A DNA stretch of 64,000 bases. Origin: Roseateles_B sp041912595. Lineage in GTDB: Bacteria; Pseudomonadota; Gammaproteobacteria; Burkholderiales; Burkholderiaceae_C. The translations under genes and the position numbers were made by a program. Below the pieces are notes generated by a model that saw nothing but the letters and a program-made list of their open reading frames with translations, was not told the DNA's origin and searched no databases. The stretch spans positions 1 through 64,000 of the forward strand of contig JAYRMR010000006.1 in NCBI GenBank assembly GCA_041912595.1. The letters are read 5' to 3'. How positions within the stretch are numbered: the stretch's first letter is position 1; every line of letters starts with the position of its first letter. Shown in pieces: positions 18,680-26,340 of this stretch.

Positions 18680-19483
18680 TCAGGCGGGCACGTCCACGCC
18701 GTACTGCTGCAGCAGCCCGCGCCAGGCCGCATCCTGGCCCAGGCCGGCCACCGTCTGGAGCAGCCATTCGCGGGGCGCCTCCGGCATCAGCGGGGACAGC
18801 AGCAGGTGGCGCTGGTAGCGCTGCCGCGGGTGCTCCGCCACGTGCAGCCGCGTGTCGAACTCCGGCAGGCGCTTGCGCCAGCTGGCCAGGCCGCTGCGCG
18901 AGATGAACACCACCTCGACCCGCCCCATCAGCAGCATGCGCAGGCTGGCTTCCTGGCTGAAGGAGTCCAGGCGCTGCAGCGTGCCGGCCGTCACCATCGC
19001 TTCGGTTTCCGGGTAGACATGGCCGAAGACGCCGCCCAGCGTCAGGCCCTTCAGCGAGGCCGGCCCCTGGTAGTCCACGGGGCGGGACTTCAGCGAGAGC
19101 ACCAGGTCCTCGTCGCTCATCAGCGGCTCCGTCCAGACGAAGCGATGCCGGGCGGTGTCCTGGAACCAGGCGGGGCTGACCCAGGGCACGAGGCCGCGCC
19201 AGCTGCTGCTCGTCACCATGGCGGCCACGCGGCGGCGCGGCATGAGCTCCACCTGCAGCGGCGGCAGCAGCGGGCCGGCGCGTTGCTGAAGCAGCTGCAG
19301 CAGGTCCTGCGTCAACCCGTGGCCCGGCCCGGTGGAGAAGGGCGGGTAGTCGTAGTAGCTCAGCACGGACAGGCTGTGGGGGCCTGCAGCACTCGCGGCC
19401 TGCGCCGCGTGCGCGGGTCGCATCGCCAGGCCGCCCAGCGCGAGGGCCAGGCAGTGGCGGCGGCTCAGGGGGAACTCGGGCAT
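18680..19483 (-). CDS. orphan periplasmic solute-binding protein (SBP_bac_3-like)
   Basis: A 267-residue secreted protein. The signal peptide starts MPEFPLSRRHCLALALGG, with an RR pair that could be Tat-like, and ends near AHAA. The mature part has the look of amino-acid-type binding proteins (LSVLSYYDYPPFSTG at the N-terminus, then GLTLGGVFGHVYPETEAM). No permease or ATPase is nearby, so it may serve as a sensor-type or orphan binding protein. ATG 19483 gives the signal peptide and is preferred over a start at 19555. Spacing to AGGAG is long (12 nt). Confidence 0.6.
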   Translation of the reverse strand: MPEFPLSRRHCLALALGGLAMRPAHAAQAASAAGPHSLSVLSYYDYPPFSTGPGHGLTQDLLQLLQQRAGPLLPPLQVELMPRRRVAAMVTSSSWRGLVPWVSPAWFQDTARHRFVWTEPLMSDEDLVLSLKSRPVDYQGPASLKGLTLGGVFGHVYPETEAMVTAGTLQRLDSFSQEASLRMLLMGRVEVVFISRSGLASWRKRLPEFDTRLHVAEHPRQRYQRHLLLSPLMPEAPREWLLQTVAGLGQDAAWRGLLQQYGVDVPA

Positions 19484-19612
19484 GGCGGCGTCACTGCTCC
19501 TGATGGACCGATCTTGACGCGTTAGGGGCGCGTCGCAGCGCAGTATGCCGCCCAAACCGGTCCTGCCCGCGCATGCCCCGGACGCCCTCGGGGCTGCCGT
19601 GGCGACGGCGCC

Positions 19613-20851
19613 TCAGTCGGTGTCGAGCAGGTCCAGCAGCGTGCGCGCCACCACCTGCGTCGCCCGGCGCAGGTCCGCCAGCACCAGGTGCTCATCGGCC
19701 CGCTTGGCGTTGGACTCCAGCACCGTGTGCGGCCCCGCACCGTAGATGGCCGCCGGGATGCCCTGTTCGCCATAGAGCCGCACATCGGTGTAGAGCGGCG
19801 TGCCGGACGTGGGGATGGCCTCGCCGAAGACGGCCTGCGCGTGGCGCTGCAGCGGCGTCACGAGCCGCTCATGCCCCGGCAGCGGCTGCAGCGAGCGCGC
19901 CAGCAGCAGGCGCCGCACCTCCACCGTGCCCGCGAAGCCCGCGGCGGCGTCGGCGATCACCTGCCGCAGCGTCGCCTCGACCTCCACCGGGTCTTCCTCC
20001 GGGATCATGCGGCGATCCAGCCGGAGCACGACCTTGCCGGGCACGACGTTGGTGTTGGTGCCGCCCTCGATGCGACCCACGTTGAGGTAGGGGTGCTCGA
20101 TGCCCGGCACCTGGCTGCGCACCTGGCGGTAGCGCTCGTTCTGGGCATAGAGCGCGTTGAGGATGGTGACCGCGCCCTGCAGCGCGTCGATGCCGGTGTG
20201 CGGGATCGCGGCATGGGCCATGCGGCCGTGCACCGTGAGCTCCATCTGCAGGCAGCCGTTGTGCGCGGTCACGACCTGGTAGCTGAAGCCGGCGGCCAGC
20301 AGCAGGTCCGGGTGCGTCAGGCCGTGCTTCAGCAGCCAGCCCGGGCCCAGCTCGCCGCCGAACTCCTCGTCGTAGGTGAAGTGCAGCTCCACGCCGCCCT
20401 TGAGCGGGCGCTGCAGGGCTTCCAGCGCGCGCAGGGCGAAGGTGTAGGTCGCGAAGTCGCTCTTGCTGACGGCGGCGGCGCGGCCGTAGAGCCGGCCGTC
20501 CTCGACCTCGCCGCTGTAGGGACCGTGCGTCCAGCCCTCGCCAGGCGGGACGACATCGCCGTGCGCATTGAGCGCGACCACCGGGCCGCCCTCGCCATAG
20601 CGCCGGCGCACGATCAGGTTGGTGATGCTCTGCAGGCCGGCGGCCTCGACCTCGGGCTGCGGCACGGCATGCGCCTCGGCCGGCAGGCCCATGGCGGCGA
20701 GCAGCTCGGCCGTGCGGCGGGCATGCGGGGCGTTGTGGCCGGGCGGGGTGTCGGTGGGGACCTGCACCAGCGCCTGCAGGTAGGCCACCTCTTCGTCGAA
20801 GTGGGCCTCGATCCAGGCGTCCAGCTGCTGGTAGAGGGCGTCCTTGCTCAT
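19613..20851 (-). CDS. M20-family amidohydrolase-like protein with substituted metal ligands
   Basis: 412 residues, ArgE/DapE/CPG2 fold. The first metal motif NAHGDVVPPG (His97, Asp99) and the catalytic pair YDEEFGGE (Glu162/Glu163) are present. The second motif reads GRAAAVSKSD, so the position normally held by the bridging Asp is Val128. The C-terminal motif reads SNAKRADEH, with Lys383 where the usual ligand is His. It overlaps the UraD-AllC gene by 4 bp and ends the allantoin operon, so it probably acts on a ureido or carbamoyl intermediate. That function is inference. A true peptidase role is less likely in this setting. Confidence 0.7.
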   Translation of the reverse strand: MSKDALYQQLDAWIEAHFDEEVAYLQALVQVPTDTPPGHNAPHARRTAELLAAMGLPAEAHAVPQPEVEAAGLQSITNLIVRRRYGEGGPVVALNAHGDVVPPGEGWTHGPYSGEVEDGRLYGRAAAVSKSDFATYTFALRALEALQRPLKGGVELHFTYDEEFGGELGPGWLLKHGLTHPDLLLAAGFSYQVVTAHNGCLQMELTVHGRMAHAAIPHTGIDALQGAVTILNALYAQNERYRQVRSQVPGIEHPYLNVGRIEGGTNTNVVPGKVVLRLDRRMIPEEDPVEVEATLRQVIADAAAGFAGTVEVRRLLLARSLQPLPGHERLVTPLQRHAQAVFGEAIPTSGTPLYTDVRLYGEQGIPAAIYGAGPHTVLESNAKRADEHLVLADLRRATQVVARTLLDLLDTD

Positions 20852-22641
20852 GCGGGGTGTCCTTCGTGTTCGTGGCTCAGGCCGTCCAGCAGCGCACGCA
20901 GGGCACGCACGGCGAGGTCGGCGTCGTCATTGCTGACGGTCTCCAGGGGGTTGTGGCTGATGCCCAGGTTGCCGCCACGCACGAAGAGCATGGCCTGCGG
21001 CAGGGCCTCGTGGATCTTCATGGCGTCATGCCCGGCGCCCGAGGGCAGGCGGTGCACGGGCAGGCCCAGCGCCTCGACGGCCGAGGCCCAGCGGGCCTGC
21101 CAGGCCGGCGCGCAGGGCGCGGCGGAGGCGACGACCGTCGGCGTGAGCGTGTGCTGCAGGCCGCGGCGCTCGCAGATCGAGGCCAGGGCGGTACGCACGG
21201 CGGCGTCCAGCGCGTCGCGTGCGGCGTCGTCCCCGGCGCGCAGGTCCAGGCTGAAGCGGCAGCGCCCGGGCACCACATTGATCGAGCCGCCCGCCACCTC
21301 CAGCAGGCCGACGGTGCCGACGGTGCCAGGTCTTGCCAGCGCCTCCCGCTCGACGGCCAGCACCAGCTCGGCGGCGGCGGCGGCGGCGTCCCGGCGGCGG
21401 TCCATGGGCGTCGTGCCGGCGTGGCTGGCCAGGCCGAGGATCTCGCCCGTGTAGCGCCGGCTGCCGTTGATCGAGGTGACCACGCCCAGCGGCAGGTCCA
21501 GCTCGCACAGCACCGGGCCCTGCTCGATGTGCAGCTCCACATAGCCCAGGTAGCGGGCCGGATCGCGGCGCAGCGCCTCGATGGAGGCCAGCGTGCCGGG
21601 ATGGCCGGCGGCCCGCAGCGCGTCCTGCAGGCGGACGCCGTCGGCATCCCGCTGGTCCAGCCAGGCCGGGTCGAAGCGGCCCACGAGGGCGCTGCTGCTG
21701 AGGAAGGTGGCGGCGTAGCGCTGGCCCTCTTCCTCCGAGAAGGCGACGAGCTCAAGCGCGAAGGGCAGTCGCCGCCCCTCCTGCCGCAGCTGCCGCACGG
21801 CCTCGATCGTGGCCAGCACGCCCAGGCGGCCGTCGTGGCGGCCGGCGTTGCGAACGGTGTCGTAGTGGCTGCCCGTGAGCAGGCGGGGCGCGTCGGGCCG
21901 GCTGGCGTGCAGCAGGCCCACCACATTGCCCAGCGCGTCGATCGCCACCTCGTCAAAGCCGGCCTCGCGCATGGCGAGGGTCAGGTCTTGCGCGACGGCC
22001 TGGTGGGCGGGCGTCAGGTAGGTCACGCAGAGCTGGCCCTGCTCGGCGAAGGGCGGCTCGGAATGGCGTGCGAGGCGATCCGCCGCGTCCAGCACGGCGT
22101 TGCCCTGGCGCGGTTCGGCGCCGAAGCGGTCGTTCAGGCGGATCTCGGCGATGCGGTGGATGTTGCGCAGGCACTCGGCGCGCTCGACGTCCGGCGGCGC
22201 GGCGAGGCGGCGCTCGAAGGCCTCGATGATGGCCTGCCGCGACAGGCCCTGCCCGCGCGGCCCGCGCACGGCCAGGATGAAGGGCCAGCCGAAGCGCTCG
22301 CCATAGGCCCGGTTCAGGGCCTGCAGGCGCTCGAACTCGGCGGGGCTGCAGTGCTGCAGGCCGGCGCGGCTCTGCTCGTCGGTCGATTCCGCCGTGAGCT
22401 GCCCCGCGACGGCCGCCTTGCCCGCCAGCTCCGGGTGGGCGCGGATCAGGCCCAGCTGCTCGTCGAGCGTCGCCTCGCGCACCACGCGGGCCAGGCCCTG
22501 CTTGAGGCCGGCGAGGCTCGTGAACGGGCGCCGGGCGGCGGCGCGCCGCGCGATCCAGGGCGAGTGCTCGTAGATGCCGTCCAGCGCGGCCACGAAGGCC
22601 TCGGTGTCCAGCGCGTTCAGGGGATCAAGGGCCAGGCTCAC
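20848..22641 (-). CDS. bifunctional OHCU decarboxylase / allantoate amidohydrolase (UraD-AllC fusion)
   Basis: A 597-residue fusion. Residues 1-168 are UraD, which decarboxylates 2-oxo-4-hydroxy-4-carboxy-5-ureidoimidazoline to S-allantoin. The active motif is AHPELAGKAA, followed by RFGWPFILAVRG. Residues ~175-590 are AllC, which hydrolyses allantoate. It retains the M20-type metal residues GSHYDTV, RHDGRLG, FSEEEGQR, VELHIEQGP and the dimer motif SHAGTTPMDRR, plus GAGHDAM. The fusion couples two non-adjacent steps, since allantoinase works between them. It lies 3 bp after puuE. Such fusions are known in Burkholderiales. Confidence 0.93.
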   Translation of the reverse strand: MSLALDPLNALDTEAFVAALDGIYEHSPWIARRAAARRPFTSLAGLKQGLARVVREATLDEQLGLIRAHPELAGKAAVAGQLTAESTDEQSRAGLQHCSPAEFERLQALNRAYGERFGWPFILAVRGPRGQGLSRQAIIEAFERRLAAPPDVERAECLRNIHRIAEIRLNDRFGAEPRQGNAVLDAADRLARHSEPPFAEQGQLCVTYLTPAHQAVAQDLTLAMREAGFDEVAIDALGNVVGLLHASRPDAPRLLTGSHYDTVRNAGRHDGRLGVLATIEAVRQLRQEGRRLPFALELVAFSEEEGQRYAATFLSSSALVGRFDPAWLDQRDADGVRLQDALRAAGHPGTLASIEALRRDPARYLGYVELHIEQGPVLCELDLPLGVVTSINGSRRYTGEILGLASHAGTTPMDRRRDAAAAAAELVLAVEREALARPGTVGTVGLLEVAGGSINVVPGRCRFSLDLRAGDDAARDALDAAVRTALASICERRGLQHTLTPTVVASAAPCAPAWQARWASAVEALGLPVHRLPSGAGHDAMKIHEALPQAMLFVRGGNLGISHNPLETVSNDDADLAVRALRALLDGLSHEHEGHPA

Positions 22642-22644
22642 GGC

Positions 22645-23589
22645 TCACTCCCAGACAAAGGCGGTGGCGGGATCGAAGGGGTGCGTGGCGCGCCAGTGGC
22701 GGGCGATGTCGATGCGGCGGCAGATCCACACCTGCTCGTGCGCCTGCACGTGGTCCAGGAAGCGCTGCAGCGCCTTCATGCGGCCGGGGCGGCCCAGCAG
22801 GCGGCAGTGCATGCCCACGCTCATCATGCGCGGCGTCTCGGCGCCCTCCGCATAGAGCACGTCGAAGCTGTCCCGCAGGTATTCGAAGAACTCGTCGCCA
22901 TGGCTGAAGCCCTGCGGCAGCGCGAAGCGCATGTCGTTGCAGTCCAGCGTGTAGGGCACGACCAGATGCGGCGCCAGCGTGCCGTCGGTCCGGCGCACCT
23001 GCAGCCAGAAGGGGAGGTCGTCGCCGTAGTAGTCGCTGTCGTAGGCGAAGCCGCCGTGGTCGGCCACGAGGCGGCGGGTGTGGGGGCTGTCGCGGCCGGT
23101 GTACCAGCCCTCGGGCCGCTGGCCGGTGAGGCGCTCGATGATGGCCATGCCGCGCTGCAGGTGCTCGCGCTCCAGGGCCTCGTCCATGTCCTGGTAGTGG
23201 ATCCAGCGCCAGCCGTGGCAGGCGATCTCGTGACCGAGCTCGACGAAGGCCTGTGTGAGCTCGGGATGCCGCTCCAGCGCCATCGAGACGCCGAAGACCG
23301 TCAGCGGCAGGCCGCGGCGCTCGAACTCCCGCAGCAGGCGCCACACGCCCACGCGCGAGCCGTACTCGTAGATGCCCTCCATGCTCAGGTGCCGCGCGGG
23401 ATAGGCCGCGGGGTTGAACATCTCGGAGAGGAACTGCTCGGAGCCCGCATCGCCGTGCAGCACGGAGTTCTCGCCGCCTTCCTCGTAGTTCAGCACGAAC
23501 TGCAGGGCCACGCGGGCCTGGCCGGGCCATTGCGCCTGGGGCGGGTTGCGGCCGTAGCCGACGAGGTCGCGGGGATAGCGTGCGTTCAT
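22645..23589 (-). CDS. puuE: allantoinase PuuE (polysaccharide-deacetylase type)
   Basis: PuuE opens the allantoin ring to allantoate without the classical metal-dependent amidohydrolase fold. The 314-residue protein starts MNARYPRDLVGYGRNPP, contains QFVLNYEEGGENSVLHGD and HEIACHGWRWIHYQ, and ends FVWE, all typical of PuuE. The ATG at 23589 overlaps the gntR stop by 4 bp (ATGA), so translation is coupled. Confidence 0.93.
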   Translation of the reverse strand: MNARYPRDLVGYGRNPPQAQWPGQARVALQFVLNYEEGGENSVLHGDAGSEQFLSEMFNPAAYPARHLSMEGIYEYGSRVGVWRLLREFERRGLPLTVFGVSMALERHPELTQAFVELGHEIACHGWRWIHYQDMDEALEREHLQRGMAIIERLTGQRPEGWYTGRDSPHTRRLVADHGGFAYDSDYYGDDLPFWLQVRRTDGTLAPHLVVPYTLDCNDMRFALPQGFSHGDEFFEYLRDSFDVLYAEGAETPRMMSVGMHCRLLGRPGRMKALQRFLDHVQAHEQVWICRRIDIARHWRATHPFDPATAFVWE

Positions 23590-24290
23590 AGCTGCAGGGC
23601 GGTGCGGAGGTCGGAAGAGGGTTGCTGCAGGCGCAGATGCGCCTCGACATGGCCGAGGTGGCCGAGCATCAGCCGCTCGGCGCGGGCGGCATCGCCGGCC
23701 TCCAGCGCGTCGACCAGGGCCTCGTGCTCGGCCTGGCTCTCCGCGGCGGAATGGCCGCTCTGGTACATCAGCGCGATCAGCGAGGAGCGCGAGAGCAGCT
23801 CCTGCAGCAGCTCGGCCAGCACCTCGTTGCCGAGCAGGCGGGCGAGCAGCACGTGGAAGTCGGCCAGCAGCCGGGTGCGGCCGCTGACGTCCTGGCGCTT
23901 CACGGCGGCCCGCTCCTCCTTGAGGTGGCTGCGCAGCTGCCGGAGCTGGGCGGGCGTGATGCGCGCGGCCAGCTCGCGGGCGAGCTGGGCCTCCAGCATG
24001 CGGCGCACCTCGAAGACCTGGCGCGCCTCCTCCCTGCTTGGCTCCGCCACGCAGGCGCCGCGCGCGGGCGTGAGTGTGACGAGGCGGTCGCGGCTCAGTT
24101 GGTTGAGGGCCTGGCGCACCAGCGTGCGGGACACCTGGAAGAGGTCGGCCAGCTTCTGCTCGGCGAGCCGCGTGCCGGGCATGAGCCGGCGCTCGATGAT
24201 GGCCTGCGTCAGGGCGCTGGCGATGCGGTCGGTGGCGCTGTCCCGGTCCTGCGGGGCAGCGGCGGTCTTGCGGCGGGACGGGCTGGGCAT
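23586..24290 (-). CDS. GntR/FCD-type transcriptional regulator of the allantoin operon
   Basis: A 234-residue regulator. The winged helix is at about residues 20-85 (RIASALTQAIIERRLMPGTRLAEQKLADLFQVSRTLVRQAL), and the C-terminal FCD effector domain carries ADFHVLLARLLGN and AEHEALVDALEAGD, whose acid and histidine residues usually bind a metal. It is first in the operon gntR-puuE-uraD/allC-M20 and divergent from uraH-xdhC. The perfect palindrome at 24314-24327 fits the FadR-subfamily operator form (T-G-T-A-T-A-C-A). The ligand is probably an allantoin-pathway compound. Confidence 0.88.
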   Translation of the reverse strand: MPSPSRRKTAAAPQDRDSATDRIASALTQAIIERRLMPGTRLAEQKLADLFQVSRTLVRQALNQLSRDRLVTLTPARGACVAEPSREEARQVFEVRRMLEAQLARELAARITPAQLRQLRSHLKEERAAVKRQDVSGRTRLLADFHVLLARLLGNEVLAELLQELLSRSSLIALMYQSGHSAAESQAEHEALVDALEAGDAARAERLMLGHLGHVEAHLRLQQPSSDLRTALQL

Positions 24291-24313
24291 GGGGATCCGT
24301 GGGCTGTGTGCTG

Positions 24314-24327
24314 AAGTGTATACACTT
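24314..24327. promoter_or_regulatory. putative GntR operator with overlapping divergent -10 boxes
   Basis: AAGTGTATACACTT is a perfect 14-bp palindrome between the divergent gntR and uraH genes. It contains TACACT on the plus strand (24321-24326, toward uraH) and TACACT on the minus strand (24320-24315, toward gntR). A bound repressor would cover both -10 elements. A near-copy lies upstream of puuD. Confidence 0.65.
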
Positions 24328-24373
24328 TGCCCATCGCCGCTCGTCGGCCCCCCACTTCAGGAACGAGGAACCC

Positions 24374-24736
24374 ATGGGCAAGCTCACCACCCACGTGCTG
24401 GACACCATGCATGGCCGGCCCGCCGCCGCCATGGCGGTGCGGCTATACCAGCTCGGGACGGGACCGGGCGAGGAGCCTCGGCTGATCAAGTCGCTGCAGC
24501 TCAATGCCGACGGCCGGGCCGACGCCCCGCTGCTGGAGGGCGAGGCCCTGCAGGCCGGGCGCTACCGCCTGGTGTTCGGCGTGGCGGCCTATTTCCGGGC
24601 CCGGGGCGAGGTCTTGCCCGAGCCTGCCTTCCTGGACGAGGTGCCGCTGGACTTCGGCATCGCCGACCCCGGCGCCCACTACCACGTGCCGCTGCTGGCG
24701 AGCCCGTGGAGCTATTCCACCTACCGTGGCAGCTGA
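24374..24736 (+). CDS. uraH: 5-hydroxyisourate hydrolase (transthyretin-like)
   Basis: Hydrolyses 5-hydroxyisourate, the product of urate oxidation, to OHCU, which UraD then uses. The 120-residue protein has the N-terminal signature HVLDTMHGRPA and the diagnostic C-terminal YRGS tetrapeptide. No periplasmic signal peptide is present, so it is cytosolic. AGGA lies upstream of ATG 24374. xdhC follows after 3 bp. Confidence 0.95.
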   Translation: MGKLTTHVLDTMHGRPAAAMAVRLYQLGTGPGEEPRLIKSLQLNADGRADAPLLEGEALQAGRYRLVFGVAAYFRARGEVLPEPAFLDEVPLDFGIADPGAHYHVPLLASPWSYSTYRGS

Positions 24737-24739
24737 GCG

Positions 24740-25552
24740 ATGACGCCCTGGCAGGAGCTGGCCCGCTGGCTGACGCGCGCGCCCGCCGTCCTCGTGCGCG
24801 TGGCGCAGGTGGAGGGCAGCGGGCCGCGGGAGGTCGGGGCCTGGATGGCGGTCAGCGCCTCGGGGCTGATCGGCACCATCGGCGGCGGGCAGCTGGAGCA
24901 CGAGGCCATGGCCGAGGCGCGAGCGGGGCTCGCCTGTGGTCACGTGCTGCAGGCGCGGCGCCGTGTCGCGCTGGGCCCCAGCCTGGGGCAGTGCTGCGGC
25001 GGCGTCGTGCACCTGGACTTCGACTGGCTGGACGCGACGCACATCGGCTCGCTGCGGGAGCGGCTCGGCACGGAATCGTCATGGGCGCCCGTGGCGCTCT
25101 TCGGCGGCGGGCACGTGGGCCGCGCGCTGGTGGAGGTGCTGGCGCGCCTGCCCATGCACCTGCACTGGGTGGACAGCCGTGAGGAGATCTTTCCCGCCGA
25201 GCTCCCGGAGCGGGTGCGCACGGAGCATTCGGAACCCGTGCAGGGCGCGGTGCCAGGTCTTGCCCCGGGCAGCCGCGTGCTGATCATGAGCTTCTCGCAC
25301 GCGGAGGACCTGGACATCCTCGCCGCCTGCCTGCGCCGGCGGCGCGAGCGCGCGGATCTGCCCTTCATCGGGCTCATCGGCAGCCGCAGCAAGTGGGCGA
25401 AGTTCCAGGCCCGCCTGCGTGAACGCGGCTTCAGCGAGGCGGAACTGGCCGCCGTCCACTGCCCGATCGGGCTGCCGGGCATCGCGGGCAAGCAGCCCGA
25501 GGTGATCGCGATCGCCGTGGCGGCGCAGCTGCTGAGCCTGCCGCCGGCCTGA
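24740..25552 (+). CDS. xdhC: xanthine dehydrogenase accessory protein XdhC
   Basis: XdhC binds molybdenum cofactor, promotes its sulfuration and inserts it into XdhB. The 270 residues include the XdhC/CoxI N-terminal part (VEGSGPREVGAWMAV, IGTIGGGQLEHEA, GQCCGG) and the Rossmann-like C-terminal part (ALFGGGHVGRALVEVL, IGLIGSRSKWAKF, PIGLPGIAGKQPEVIAIAV). It is coded with uraH, more than 6 kb from xdhAB, whereas the three xdh genes are commonly contiguous. Confidence 0.93.
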   Translation: MTPWQELARWLTRAPAVLVRVAQVEGSGPREVGAWMAVSASGLIGTIGGGQLEHEAMAEARAGLACGHVLQARRRVALGPSLGQCCGGVVHLDFDWLDATHIGSLRERLGTESSWAPVALFGGGHVGRALVEVLARLPMHLHWVDSREEIFPAELPERVRTEHSEPVQGAVPGLAPGSRVLIMSFSHAEDLDILAACLRRRRERADLPFIGLIGSRSKWAKFQARLRERGFSEAELAAVHCPIGLPGIAGKQPEVIAIAVAAQLLSLPPA

Positions 25553-25576
25553 GCGCCCCGGCGGGCGCCCCGCGCG

Positions 25577-26104
25577 TCAGTGCTTGTGCTCTTCGGCGGC
25601 GGGGGCGGAGGCGGCGCCGTGCTTGTGGCCCATGCCACCCGGCATCGAGCCCATGCCCATGCCCATGCCACGGGCGCTGGCCTTCACCTCCACCGTCTCG
25701 CGCTTCTTGTCGGCCCCCTCGAAGACGAGGCTCAGCGGCACGCTGTCGCCGTCCTTGATGGGCGACTTCAGCTCCATGAGCATCACGTGGAAGCTGCCGG
25801 GCTTGAGCTCCACCGGCTGGCCCGCGGCCACGTCCAGGGCCTCGACGGCGCGCATCTTCATCACGCCGCCGTCCATCTTCATCTCGTGGACCTCGGCGAT
25901 GCCGGCCACGGGGCTGCTCACCGCCACGAGGCGGACGGGTTTGGCGCTGCTGAGCTGCATGAACGCACCGGTGCTCTTCTGCTGCGCCACGGTGGCGCGC
26001 ACCCAGGCGTCCTTCACGCTGACCTGGGCGTGGGCGGCGAGACAGGCCATGCCGAGTGCGAGGCTCAGCAGGAGGCCGCGGGGGCGGGGCAGGGACGTCG
26101 TCAT
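25577..26104 (-). CDS. PCuAC-type periplasmic copper chaperone
   Basis: A 175-residue exported protein. The signal peptide ends AAHA/QV. The cupredoxin-like domain has the Cu(I) motif of this family: His and Met residues in EVHEMKMDGGVMKMR and, further on, SFHVMLMEL. The C-terminal tail is rich in Met, Gly and His (GMGMGMGSMPGGMGHKHG ... HKH) and may be a second copper site. PCuAC proteins deliver copper to cytochrome oxidase. Here it stands alone inside the purine island, 7.5 kb from the TonB/YcnI copper genes. ATG 26104 has GGAG eight bases upstream. Confidence 0.88.
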   Translation of the reverse strand: MTTSLPRPRGLLLSLALGMACLAAHAQVSVKDAWVRATVAQQKSTGAFMQLSSAKPVRLVAVSSPVAGIAEVHEMKMDGGVMKMRAVEALDVAAGQPVELKPGSFHVMLMELKSPIKDGDSVPLSLVFEGADKKRETVEVKASARGMGMGMGSMPGGMGHKHGAASAPAAEEHKH

Positions 26105-26206
26105 GGGGAACTCCGGTCGGGGATGCAATGGCACGCAGTATGCCCAAGCGGCGCCGGGCGGGCTTGCGCCAGATCCATCCTTCGCACCGCGGCGATCCGG
26201 GTCGGA

Positions 26207-26220
26207 AACTGTATACACTT
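26207..26220. promoter_or_regulatory. second putative GntR operator, upstream of puuD
   Basis: AACTGTATACACTT differs from the gntR-uraH palindrome at one position and keeps the core TGTATACA. TACACT (26214-26219) could be the puuD -10, with a leader of about 115 nt. It also lies upstream of the divergent PCuAC gene. Confidence 0.55.
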
Positions 26221-26340
26221 TCGCTTTGGTCGCCGCGGCCGCCTGCCGCCCGGGTCTCGTCGCCCCGGCCCGCAGCGCAATCGCGACCTTCTTCGGTTCA
26301 CAGGGCCCGCTGTGGTGGGCCGGCACGGAGCTGACACCGC

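Noticed and set aside
22690..24504. Longer PuuE version starting near 24504
   Set aside because: It would run out of frame through the GntR gene. ATG 23589 gives the conserved PuuE N-terminus and an ATGA overlap.
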